Both the position numbers and the translations under genes were made by a program. Below, piece after piece: positions 8,362 to 16,182 of a stretch of 38,447 bases of DNA. Numbering within the stretch: the stretch's first letter is position 1; each line of letters opens with the position of its first letter. The notes under the pieces were generated by a model. That model worked only from the letters and a program-made list of their open reading frames with translations, had not been told where the DNA came from and did no database searches. Origin of the DNA: Corynebacterium sp. (GTDB lineage Bacteria > Actinomycetota > Actinomycetes > Mycobacteriales > Mycobacteriaceae). The stretch is from assembly GCA_030530875.1 (NCBI GenBank), contig JAUMUD010000018.1, positions 1 to 38,447 on the forward strand. Direction: 5' to 3'.

Positions 8362-8898
8362 ATGAAGAATCGCTTTTCTCGTCCCCTCGCTGGCGCTTTT
8401 GCTGTAGCACTCATTGGCTTCGCTGCTCCAGCTGTTCCAGTAATCTCCGGTAGCCTCAGTGCAGTTGCCCTCCCACCGGGTGGTGCTGTGGAAAAGGGTG
8501 AAGGTACTCTCAGTGTCGGTAATCCTGATGGCAAGGTTGAAGCAGGTGGCCTGCTTATTGTGAAGGGTACTGGCTTTGCTGAGAATCATTCTTACCTGGC
8601 CATTAAGCTGGATCAGACCGAGCCAGCCGAGGACTTTGACGGCGATGATGTCGTGAAGGATGCTTCTGACGGTAAGTTCTACGTGGTTGACTCTAAGGTT
8701 CCACATGGTAGCGGTGATTTTGAATTCACTCTCCGCTTGCCGGCAAATATCTCTCTTGGCACCCACGAGATTCGTGTTCTTGATAATAATCCTGCAGTCT
8801 CCAAGGCGGCGAACTTCACTGTCGTGGAGGCAGCCCAGACCTCTGAGAATCTTCCTTGGTATAAGAAGCTCTTCACTAGCAGTGGTCTTAGCTCCTAA
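8362..8898 (+). CDS. Small secreted single-domain protein (shared N-terminal domain only)
   Basis: This encodes 178 residues. The ATG at 8362 follows GAGGAG by 6 bases; an upstream in-frame start would break the signal peptide. Residues 1-36 are a signal peptide, then ALPPGG, a motif also found after the signal peptide of the 12377 product. Residues 47-155 are the same beta domain that opens the large propeller proteins (GTLSVGNPDGK, KGTGF, LAIKLD, GTHEIRVL, FTVVE). A short tail (NLPWYKKLF) ends the protein without a membrane helix, so it is predicted to be free in the periplasm or medium. Its size and iron-box context suit a carrier, analogous in idea to a haemophore, but no haem-ligand motif is recognisable. 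It may instead be a degenerate duplicate of the propeller genes. Confidence 0.8.
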   Translation: MKNRFSRPLAGAFAVALIGFAAPAVPVISGSLSAVALPPGGAVEKGEGTLSVGNPDGKVEAGGLLIVKGTGFAENHSYLAIKLDQTEPAEDFDGDDVVKDASDGKFYVVDSKVPHGSGDFEFTLRLPANISLGTHEIRVLDNNPAVSKAANFTVVEAAQTSENLPWYKKLFTSSGLSS

Positions 8899-8910
8899 TA
8901 GTCATGCTCC

Positions 8911-8942
8911 AAAGCGTCACGCATTTGCGTGGCGCTTTTTGT
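8911..8942 (+). terminator. Rho-independent terminator after the 8362 gene
   Basis: A 12-bp stem (8911-8922 with 8927-8938, one G-U pair) with an ATTT loop runs into a T-rich tail. Confidence 0.88.
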
Positions 8943-9219
8943 TTAGTTTTGCGCTGCCTTCTGCCTCGGTAGTGTGGGTTTTTAAGATTCTCGGGCTCTT
9001 CGCTCTGTCTTCGCTCTGTCCTTGTTGAAAAGAGATGGATAGGCCGAAGATGAAGAATTCGCTATAGGCTGCTGGCACAGCTGCATGTGTGGGGTATGAG
9101 GGGCGTCGAAAAGCAAAAATAGGGGGCGGACTTTGGGGAATGTGATCTTTTCTGGTTTTATGCAAAAAAGCTTGCTTTATGTTTTAGCTTTATTTAGGAT
9201 AAATGAGGACAGGCTTAGA

Positions 9220-9238
9220 TAAGGTAGCACAGGCTTAG
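9220..9238 (+). promoter_or_regulatory. Weak DtxR-like box upstream of the transporter operon
   Basis: TAAGGTAGCACAGGCTTAG has both arms of a DtxR site (AAGGTAGC and AGGCTTAG) but a poor centre. It is about 45 bases before the start of the substrate-binding protein gene. The rest of 8943-9219 holds no credible gene, only an 11-base tandem duplication (TTCGCTCTGTC, 8999-9020). Confidence 0.4.
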
Positions 9239-9284
9239 TTAAGAATAACTTCTTGTGTTGCCGGCATTCGACACAGAGGGATCC

Positions 9285-10271
9285 ATGCGTCGTCGTAGTT
9301 TTCTTGGATTAATGGCCGTAACCGCACTCGGCCTAACAGCATGCGGAAAGAATAATGGTGGGGCAGCGGTAAGTGGACCGAGTCGCACCATTCAGGATGT
9401 GTGGGGCAAGGATATTGCCGTGCCGGAGAATCCACAGCGAATTATTTCTCTTTCGGAACCAACCATTGACTCTTTGGCGGCGCTGGGAGTAAGCCCGGTT
9501 GGTGCCGTGGCCGGTCGTGGCCAGTCGGATTTGGCACCTTATATTAAGTCCTATTTTCCTAATGTGCCTTTGATGGGTGTGGTGTCCCAGCCAAACTTTG
9601 AGGCCATTGGTGCTGCTAGGCCGGATTTGATTCTGGTGGATGGCACCTCGGTGAATAATAATCAGCCGGTGCTGGATGCCCTGGCTAAGATTGCGCCGAC
9701 CGTGTACACCGGCAATGCTGGTGGTGACTGGAAACAGAATTTTAGGATTGTGGCCAATGCTGTGAATAAGGCAGCGGATGGGGAGAAGGTCATTGCTGAT
9801 TATGATGCGCGCTGCGTGGAATTGAAGGCCGCGCTTGCCCCGGATTATGGGGATTCGACCTTTAGTATTGTGCGCTGGCAGGGCACTAGTGCCGCGCTGA
9901 TTTTGAAAGAGTTGCCGGCCGGTCGCGCGCTCAATGATGTGGGTTTGAAGCGCCCACCAAGCCAGGACCGTGAGGGCATGGGCCACTCAGACCCTGTATC
10001 CAATGAGAACCTCAAGGATATTGATGCCGACTATATTTTCTTCGGCACTTTGGGTGGTTCCTCAGTTTCGAATCCGAATGCCGGTGGCACCGTGGATGAG
10101 GCTGCCGCCCAGCAGGCCCTCTCGGTGGCTGAGGGCGTTCCTGGGTTTACAGATCTTGAGGCCTATAAGAATGGCAAGATTTTGCCCGTGGATGGTTCCG
10201 TGTGGACCTCGACCGGTGGGCCAAAGCTCATGGACCGTATTTTGAGCGATATTCAGAGCTTGTTGCTTTAA
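9285..10271 (+). CDS. Iron-siderophore/haem ABC transporter substrate-binding lipoprotein (FepB/FecB family)
   Basis: This encodes 328 residues. The ATG at 9285 is preferred to an upstream GTG because it gives a compact signal sequence, MRRRSFLGLM … LTAC, with a twin-arginine motif (RRSFL) and a lipobox Cys, and GAGGG lies just upstream. After export the Cys would be lipidated and the protein held on the outer face of the plasma membrane. From residue 38 it has the periplasmic-binding fold of Fe(III)-siderophore receptors (VWGKDIAVPENPQRIISL, LAALGVSPVGAV, FEAIGAARPDLIL). It is the first gene of a six-gene operon ending with permeases and ATPase. The permeases resemble FepD/FepG more than HmuU, so a siderophore is the better guess for its ligand, though haem is not excluded. 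The gap to the next gene is only 11 bases. Confidence 0.88.
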   Translation: MRRRSFLGLMAVTALGLTACGKNNGGAAVSGPSRTIQDVWGKDIAVPENPQRIISLSEPTIDSLAALGVSPVGAVAGRGQSDLAPYIKSYFPNVPLMGVVSQPNFEAIGAARPDLILVDGTSVNNNQPVLDALAKIAPTVYTGNAGGDWKQNFRIVANAVNKAADGEKVIADYDARCVELKAALAPDYGDSTFSIVRWQGTSAALILKELPAGRALNDVGLKRPPSQDREGMGHSDPVSNENLKDIDADYIFFGTLGGSSVSNPNAGGTVDEAAAQQALSVAEGVPGFTDLEAYKNGKILPVDGSVWTSTGGPKLMDRILSDIQSLLL

Positions 10272-10282
10272 GCGGGGCAGTA

Positions 10283-12376
10283 ATGAAAGTAATTAAGAGA
10301 ATTTTGGCCTGCAACTTTGCGGCCTTGTTGGTTGCTGGCGTGGGTATCGCCGGTGTTTCGGCGCATAATGCGGCTGGCTCCGCAGTGGCTGTGGCTGCGG
10401 AAAACAGCACGGCATCCTTTAGTTTATCTACGACTAATGTGACCTCCTCCCAGCATATTCGGCTCACTGGTTCCGGGTGGACCACGGAATCTGGTTCAGG
10501 TTCCACTGTGGTGCTGAAACTCAAGTACACCCTGCCTGGTGGTAGTGGGGATTCCTACTATTCGCGCAGTGGCAGTGATATCAAGAACCACCCTGGTAAT
10601 GGCAAGGCTGATGCCACCATTTGGCTGCTCGTTACTGCGGATTCTTCCGGAAATTTCGATGAGGACCTGGACCTGCCATCGGGTTTGGTGGCGGGGCAAA
10701 AGCTCACAGTCCAGCTCACCTCCGGCTTGGTGGATGGGGATGTGCAGCGCTCCCAAAGTTCTGATCCCTTGGTAGTGGATGGGGTGGCCTGGGCTGGTGG
10801 CAGCCAGGAAACCAAGAACTGTGTCCCCTCCGTTTCCACCCCTGAGGTCGGTGTGGGCGATAGCCTCAATGAGGATGGCACCCTGACAGTCTGGGGTAAA
10901 GGCTTTTGTAACCCAAGCCTGGGTGGTGCGAAGGTGGCCATCAAGATCGATGAGGGTAAAATCTCCCGCCTCAATGAGGACTTAAGTTCCAATACCACCA
11001 TTTGGGCCATTGTTCGCGGTAATGATGAGAATGGTGACTGGTCGATTAATATGACCATCCCTGATGGAACGACCAATCTGCCTAATGGCTCCACCCCTGC
11101 CTTTGACCGCTCCACCACGCACACCCTGCGCTTCCTTTCTGGTTCCCTGCAGGATAATGACCCAATTATCTCCCTGCCTAAGCGCGGTAGCCAGCCAATT
11201 AGCTTCAGCGCCGGTGCCTATAAGCCAAGCGGTGCGCCGGACCCACTGGACTATAAGGAAAACCTGGTCGGTTCCGCACAGAACGGGGTCAATATTGACC
11301 TGACCGATGATAAGAAGATTATTGTCGATGTCCCCAATGCTGAGGCTGGTGACTGGGTTTACCCATCCATCTATATTGCTGATGGTTCCGTGCGCTACCC
11401 ATGGGGTGGTGATTGGTATCAGCTGGATGACAATAAGAACATCACTCTGCCTGGCGATGGGGTGAGCCTGCCAAATGGCAAGCTCAAGTTCGTGGTTCAG
11501 AATGGCAATAAGGGCCACTTAGGTGAGCTCATGGGTTGGACTTGGTGGACGCGCTCCGTGAGCGACTCGAATTCGGATTCTGATTCCACCAGCTCCACCA
11601 CCACGCCACCTTCGGACTTGCCAGGTTATTTGGCTGATGGCGCCAATGTGGTTGCCGGTCTTTTGAGCTCCGTAAATGCGCTGGTAAACCAGGCATATCC
11701 GCCACCACCAAGCCCTGAGGAACCACAATCTGTGGACACCACCGAAGCAGCCACCGTGACCAATGTGGCCCCCGCAACCACGGAGGAAGTGGTGGTGCGT
11801 CGAAACGCAAATAACAGCGGGGCGCGCGTGGCAAGCGCGGGTTCTGGGAGCGGAATTTCTGCTGCTGCCGCACCAACCACCACCCCCAACCTGGCCGTGA
11901 AGGAAGAAAGCGCGCTGCGCCCGGCGAACTCCGGCAAGATGCGCGGGGAGCAAAAGGATGATTCCCTGAGCATCACCTTCACCAACCCAAGTGGTGAAAC
12001 CGCGCCGGGCTCCTGGGTGTACCTCTACGCCTTCACCCCGGCCCTGACCCCAATCGGCTGGACACAGATCGGCGATGGGGGCGTGCTGAAACTGCAGCTT
12101 GGCGCGCTAAGCCAGGACACGAAACTCGCCATTGCCGCCCCAAGCGGTGATTTGCTCGGCTGGTTCAAGGTCCGGGCCACCGGGAATAGCAGCAGTGCCG
12201 CGAATTCCGGGGCTGATATTGCCCCAGTGGTGGTAGTCCAACAGGGACCAACCCGCGCCCTTGACTGGATTTTGATTATTGCCGCGATTATTTTCGTCGA
12301 GGCCCTTGGATATTGCATTTATCTGGTCCGACGCCATAAGTCCCTTCGCCCAGTTCCCGTGGAGAAAGAAATTTAA
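10283..12376 (+). CDS. Plasma-membrane-anchored multi-domain Ig-like protein in the iron transporter operon
   Basis: This encodes 697 residues of no family I can name. The start at 10283 gives a signal peptide (about 1-39) and lies 11 bases after the preceding stop, with a weak ribosome site (GCGGGG). Two related beta domains follow (about 46-165 and 205-310). Both show an L-T-x-x-G-x-G-(W/F) opening, a TIW(L/A)-(L/I)V core and a (SG)-L-x-D-(G/N)-D ending. The second domain contains two Cys (NCVPS and FCNPS) that could form a disulfide. A third beta region (about 340-430) is followed by Ser/Thr/Pro-rich linkers, a further beta domain (about 555-630), a helix (661-682) and a basic cytoplasmic tail. 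The tail-anchor topology differs from the propeller proteins. Its place between substrate-binding protein and permease suggests a receptor or relay partner. Confidence 0.8.
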   Translation: MKVIKRILACNFAALLVAGVGIAGVSAHNAAGSAVAVAAENSTASFSLSTTNVTSSQHIRLTGSGWTTESGSGSTVVLKLKYTLPGGSGDSYYSRSGSDIKNHPGNGKADATIWLLVTADSSGNFDEDLDLPSGLVAGQKLTVQLTSGLVDGDVQRSQSSDPLVVDGVAWAGGSQETKNCVPSVSTPEVGVGDSLNEDGTLTVWGKGFCNPSLGGAKVAIKIDEGKISRLNEDLSSNTTIWAIVRGNDENGDWSINMTIPDGTTNLPNGSTPAFDRSTTHTLRFLSGSLQDNDPIISLPKRGSQPISFSAGAYKPSGAPDPLDYKENLVGSAQNGVNIDLTDDKKIIVDVPNAEAGDWVYPSIYIADGSVRYPWGGDWYQLDDNKNITLPGDGVSLPNGKLKFVVQNGNKGHLGELMGWTWWTRSVSDSNSDSDSTSSTTTPPSDLPGYLADGANVVAGLLSSVNALVNQAYPPPPSPEEPQSVDTTEAATVTNVAPATTEEVVVRRNANNSGARVASAGSGSGISAAAAPTTTPNLAVKEESALRPANSGKMRGEQKDDSLSITFTNPSGETAPGSWVYLYAFTPALTPIGWTQIGDGGVLKLQLGALSQDTKLAIAAPSGDLLGWFKVRATGNSSSAANSGADIAPVVVVQQGPTRALDWILIIAAIIFVEALGYCIYLVRRHKSLRPVPVEKEI

Positions 12377-13303
12377 ATGTTGACCAAAACCGTACACTCC
12401 ATCGCTGCCCTGGGCGGCGCAATTTTCCTCGCTGGTGTGAGTGCCTTTAGTGGGGGCACGGCTATGGCGCTGCCACCGGGCGGTGCCAGCTCTGATACCC
12501 CCGGTACCAGCTCTTATGTGAGCCCCACCAGCCTGAAGGCCTGCGAAACCCTCTCCTATTCGGTCTCTGGTTTCCCTGCCGGTCAGATTGTCTATATCAA
12601 GATCGATGATGGCTCCGCCTCCTCCGGCGACCAGTCCATTCAGGGGCAGGGTGTTGTGGCTCAACAACGCATTGATTCCTCCGGTACGGCCGCCGGCTCC
12701 TTTAGCCTCCCCTGTGATTTGGCCCCTGGCGATCACTGGCTGCGCTACCTGGCTGCCGAAAGCTCTTCGGCCGGTGGCACCATTGGTTATAGTAACCGCG
12801 GTGATTCGAACTTCACCATTGTTTCCTCCTCCAATAGTGATGACAGCAGTAGCACCACCACCGCCACCACCACCACTGCGGCCAGCAGTGGTTCCGGTTC
12901 CGGTTCGGGCGGCGGCTCCCAGCCTGTTACGCAGGTCACCGTCAATGCCGCCGGTGAGCGTGTGGTTGTGACCCGCTATGTGGATGAGCCGGCGGACCCG
13001 GCGAGCGGTAATTCGGCGTCGAATTCTAATGCTGGTGTTAATGCCGGTGGCTCAACCGCTGCGACGACTTCTTCGAACCTGCGCCTTGGTGCTGCTGGGT
13101 CCACTGGCTCGGGTGGGAATTCTGGTTCAAGTGGTACTAGTGGTGGTTCGGGATCTGTCGTGTATGCCGCGGGTTCCACGGGCAAGCCTGTGATTGGTCT
13201 GCTTGTGGGCGGGGCCATCTTGATTGTTGGTCTGCTTGGTATTTGGGCTTATCTCTATGTGAATAAGCCACGCTACCAGGATGGGGAATACGCAAATTTT
13301 TAA
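12377..13303 (+). CDS. Plasma-membrane-anchored single-domain protein in the iron transporter operon
   Basis: This encodes 308 residues. The ATG follows the preceding stop with no gap, and GGAGAAAGA lies just upstream. After a signal peptide (1-32, ending AMA-L) comes LPPGG, as in the 8362 product, then one copy of the shared beta domain (about 48-155: SYSVSGFPAG, VYIKIDDG, APGDHWLRYL, FTIV) with two Cys (KACE and LPCD) that could be bridged. A long Ser/Thr/Gly/Asn-rich low-complexity stalk (about 155-265) leads to a transmembrane helix (271-293) and a short cytoplasmic tail. The stalk could span the peptidoglycan and present the domain away from the membrane. The ligand is unknown. The shared domain ties it to the propeller proteins, and the operon ties it to iron import. 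Confidence 0.8.
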   Translation: MLTKTVHSIAALGGAIFLAGVSAFSGGTAMALPPGGASSDTPGTSSYVSPTSLKACETLSYSVSGFPAGQIVYIKIDDGSASSGDQSIQGQGVVAQQRIDSSGTAAGSFSLPCDLAPGDHWLRYLAAESSSAGGTIGYSNRGDSNFTIVSSSNSDDSSSTTTATTTTAASSGSGSGSGGGSQPVTQVTVNAAGERVVVTRYVDEPADPASGNSASNSNAGVNAGGSTAATTSSNLRLGAAGSTGSGGNSGSSGTSGGSGSVVYAAGSTGKPVIGLLVGGAILIVGLLGIWAYLYVNKPRYQDGEYANF

Positions 13304-13350
13304 ATGCCCGCCAGCGCACGGGCAATAATATTTCCCGTGGTAGGGGCCCT

Positions 13351-14388
13351 GTGCCACGACCTGCTGTGAAGCGTCATGAGATGACCGGTAAAGCCAAGCG
13401 CTTTGCCGCACGACGCTGTGCCATTGCGGCCATAGTGGGTCTGGTATTGGTGCTGGTGGGAGCGCTTCTTTCCCTCATTATTGGTTCCGGCCATATTGGC
13501 ATGGGCCAGTCCCTGCACTTGCTATTCCACCCGGATGGCTCCTTTGAATCCACCGTGATTCACTCCCAGCGTATTCCGCGCACCATTCTTGTCATTCTTG
13601 TGGGCATGGCACTTGGTGTGGCCGGTGCACTCATGCAGTCCTTCACCCGCAACCCCCTGGCCGACCCCGGTGTGCTGGGTGTGAATGCTGGTGCGGCCAT
13701 TGCGGTGGTCTGTGCCGTGGCTTTCTTCAATATTGTGAGCATCTGGTTCTACCTGTGGTTTGCCTTCCTGGGTGCGGCCATGACCAGTGTGGCGGTCTAC
13801 CTGCTTGCGGGTATTCGTGCAACCCCTGCCCGATTAGCCCTTGCCGGTGTGGCCATTTCCATGGCGGTGACCTCCTTGGTGCAGATGGTTATTCTGTCCA
13901 ATCAGAATGCCTATAATGAGTTCCGCTTCTGGGCGGCCGGCTCCGTGGAGGGCCGTGGCCCAAGCATTATCTATGCGATTGTGGGCTTTGTGCTGGTGGG
14001 TTTGGTGCTGGCCTTCCTCTGTGCCCCTGGTCTCAATGCCCTTGCCCTGGGTGAGGATTCCGCCAAAGCCCTTGGGGCACGTATTGGGATTATCCGCGCG
14101 GCTGTGATGGTGGCCATCACCCTTCTTGCTGGTAGTGCCACTGCGGCGGTTGGTCCCATCATGTTCATCGGTCTGGGTGTGCCCTATATTGCCCGCGCCA
14201 TTACGGGGCCGGATCAACGCTATGTGCTGCCACTTTCGGCTCTTGCCGCCCCGGTGGTTCTGCTCGCTGCTGATTTGCTTGCCCGCCTGGTTATCGCCCC
14301 GCAGGAAATTCAGACCGGTGTGGTTACCGCCATCCTTGGTGGCCCTGTCTTTATTGCCCTGATTCGTAGCAGGAAGGTGAATCTCTAA
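13351..14388 (+). CDS. Iron-siderophore ABC transporter permease, FepD-like (FecCD family)
   Basis: This encodes 345 residues of the BtuC/FecCD permease family, with about nine or ten hydrophobic helices. Family motifs are clear: SQRIPRTILVILVGMALG, MQSFTRNPLADPGVLGVNAGA, and near the C-terminus GPIMFIGLGVPYIAR. NPLADPGVLGVNAGA is typical of FepD-type siderophore permeases. The GTG at 13351 has AGGGG upstream; an ATG at codon 11 is an alternative without a ribosome site. The 47-base gap from the previous gene contains only a small GCCCG/CGGGC hairpin with no T tract. The stop overlaps the next start (TAATG). It should pair with the following gene product to form the channel. Confidence 0.92.
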   Translation: MPRPAVKRHEMTGKAKRFAARRCAIAAIVGLVLVLVGALLSLIIGSGHIGMGQSLHLLFHPDGSFESTVIHSQRIPRTILVILVGMALGVAGALMQSFTRNPLADPGVLGVNAGAAIAVVCAVAFFNIVSIWFYLWFAFLGAAMTSVAVYLLAGIRATPARLALAGVAISMAVTSLVQMVILSNQNAYNEFRFWAAGSVEGRGPSIIYAIVGFVLVGLVLAFLCAPGLNALALGEDSAKALGARIGIIRAAVMVAITLLAGSATAAVGPIMFIGLGVPYIARAITGPDQRYVLPLSALAAPVVLLAADLLARLVIAPQEIQTGVVTAILGGPVFIALIRSRKVNL

Positions 14389-15380
14389 TGCGATATGAAA
14401 AGAGAAGCCTGCTTATCTGGGCAATCCTGGCTGTGGTACTTTTTGCTGCTGCGGTGGTGGCTCTCATGATCGGTGATTATCACATCAGCCCGATTAATGT
14501 GGTGGGCGCTATCTTTGGCAGCAGTGCCGATCCGCTGGCCACTTTCTTTGTGCAGGATATGCGCGCCCCACGTGTGGTTATGGCCCTGCTTGTGGGCCTC
14601 GCCCTGGGGCTCTCTGGCTGCATTTTCCAGTCGGTGACCAATAATCCACTGGGTTCCCCGGATATCACTGGCTTTAGTGTTGGTGCGGCTACCGGTGCGC
14701 TGCTTCAAATCATTGTTTTTGATGGTGGCGTCTATGCCGTTGCCCTAGGTGCCATTGTTGGTGGCGCCATCTCCGGTCTGCTGGTGTACCTGCTTGCCCG
14801 TGGCGGTGGCGGTACGCGCTTTGTGCTCATCGGTATTGGTGTCTCGGCCATCTTGAGCGGTGTGAACTCCCTGCTCATTGTCCGTGCCTCCCTTCAGGCC
14901 GCGCAAACCGCCTCGGTGTGGATGTCCGGTTCCTTCAATGCCACGACCTGGACGCAGTGCTCCGCGCTCTTTGCCGCACTGATTATCTGCGTGCCCCTGG
15001 CCCTGCTCCTTGCCCGCCCGCTGGCCATTATGACCAGTGGCGATGAGCTCGCCCACGGTCTTGGTGTGAATGTGAACCTGCGCCGCCGTCAGCTCCTCGG
15101 TCTTGGTATTATTCTTGTGGCCGTTGCTGTGGCCTCCTCGGGTCCGATTAGCTTCGTGGCCCTGGCCGCCCCGCAGCTTGCCCGCCGCCTGACTAAGAGC
15201 TCTGGCATTTCCATGTTGGCCTCCGGCCTGATGGGTGCCGCCATTGTCCTTATCTCTGATATCATTGCCCAGCGAATCTTTGCCCCAACCCAGCTTCCTG
15301 TTGGTGTGGTCACCGGTGTGCTTGGTGGTATTTACCTTATTTGGCTTCTGGCCATTGGAATGCGAAAGAAGAACTCATGA
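14388..15380 (+). CDS. Iron-siderophore ABC transporter permease, FepG-like (FecCD family)
   Basis: This encodes 330 residues and is the second FecCD permease. Motifs include APRVVMALLVGLALGLSGC, the FepG-like SVTNNPLGSPDITGF, LVYLLARGGGGTRFVLIGIG, and GPISFVALAAPQLARRL before the last helices. Start and stop codons overlap both neighbours (1 base with the permease before, 4 bases with the ATPase after), indicating translational coupling within the operon. A FepD plus FepG pair is the usual architecture for hydroxamate or catecholate siderophore importers in Gram-positive bacteria. Confidence 0.92.
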   Translation: MRYEKRSLLIWAILAVVLFAAAVVALMIGDYHISPINVVGAIFGSSADPLATFFVQDMRAPRVVMALLVGLALGLSGCIFQSVTNNPLGSPDITGFSVGAATGALLQIIVFDGGVYAVALGAIVGGAISGLLVYLLARGGGGTRFVLIGIGVSAILSGVNSLLIVRASLQAAQTASVWMSGSFNATTWTQCSALFAALIICVPLALLLARPLAIMTSGDELAHGLGVNVNLRRRQLLGLGIILVAVAVASSGPISFVALAAPQLARRLTKSSGISMLASGLMGAAIVLISDIIAQRIFAPTQLPVGVVTGVLGGIYLIWLLAIGMRKKNS

Positions 15381-16150
15381 CTCAGTCCCTCTCAGCCAAG
15401 AATATTACTGTCGGCTACGGTGAAAAGATCATCATTAATGATCTCAGCGTTGATATTCCCGCCGGCGAGTTCACCGCCATTATTGGCCCTAATGCCTGTG
15501 GTAAGTCCACGCTGCTCAAGACCCTTTCGCGCATGCTGGAACCCAAAAAGGGCGTAGTGGAACTCAATGGCAAAAATATTAAGGAGTACTCCACCAAGGA
15601 AGTTGCCCGCCAATTAGGCCTACTCCCTCAAAGTCCCATCAGCCCTGAGGGCATTCGCGTTGAGGACCTCGTCGGTCGCGGCCGCTACCCCCACCAGGGC
15701 CTCTTCAACCAGTGGTCCTCCAAGGACACCGAAGCAGTCGAACGCGCCATGGCCCGCGCCAAGGTCAGTGACCTCAAGGATCGCTATGTGTCCAGCCTCT
15801 CCGGTGGTCAGCGCCAGCGCGTGTGGATCGCCCTGGTTCTTGCCCAGGAAACACCCATCGTGCTTCTGGACGAACCAACCACCTACCTCGACATCACTCA
15901 CCAGGTCGAAGTCCTCTCCCTGGCCCGCTCCCTCAAAGAAGAAGGCTTTACCGTGGTGGCCGTGCTCCACGAACTCTCCCTGGCCTTCCGCTATGCCTCC
16001 AATCTCATCATGATGAAGAATGGATCCATTGTCGCCCAGGGTGATGTCAAGGAGACCGTGACCCCGGAACTCATCGAGCAGGTCTACGAACTCCCATGTG
16101 ATATCCTCACTGACCCGCGCAGTGGTTCCCCCATTGTAGTCCCGCGCTAA
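15377..16150 (+). CDS. Iron-siderophore ABC transporter ATP-binding protein, FepC-like
   Basis: This encodes 257 residues; the ATG at 15377 overlaps the preceding TGA (ATGA). Walker A is GPNACGKST (37-45), the signature is LSGGQ (141-145), Walker B is IVLLDEP (161-167) and the H-loop His is 198. GRGRYPHQGLF (100-110) is characteristic of the FepC/FecE subfamily. It energises import through the two permeases. It is the last gene of the operon and ends 32 bases from the convergent pncB stop. No clear terminator hairpin is visible in that gap, so read-through antisense to pncB is possible. Confidence 0.94.
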   Translation: MTQSLSAKNITVGYGEKIIINDLSVDIPAGEFTAIIGPNACGKSTLLKTLSRMLEPKKGVVELNGKNIKEYSTKEVARQLGLLPQSPISPEGIRVEDLVGRGRYPHQGLFNQWSSKDTEAVERAMARAKVSDLKDRYVSSLSGGQRQRVWIALVLAQETPIVLLDEPTTYLDITHQVEVLSLARSLKEEGFTVVAVLHELSLAFRYASNLIMMKNGSIVAQGDVKETVTPELIEQVYELPCDILTDPRSGSPIVVPR

Positions 16151-16182
16151 GTGGATGAACACTCAGCGCCCTCCTTTTTCGC

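Noticed and set aside
8943-9284. Possible extra gene before the transporter operon
   Set aside because: Only short frames without ribosome sites; the interval is AT-rich with an 11-base tandem duplication and a weak iron box.
10283-13303. HtaA domains in the two operon-encoded tethered proteins
   Set aside because: The DWGxxxSWRxY and GHxxG signatures of HtaA are absent; only the 21521 product has them.
9285-16150. Calling the operon hmuTUV (haem)
   Set aside because: Permease motifs (NPLADPGVLGVNAGA, NNPLGSPDITGF) and GRGRYPHQGLF in the ATPase resemble FepD, FepG and FepC; substrate left open as siderophore or haem.
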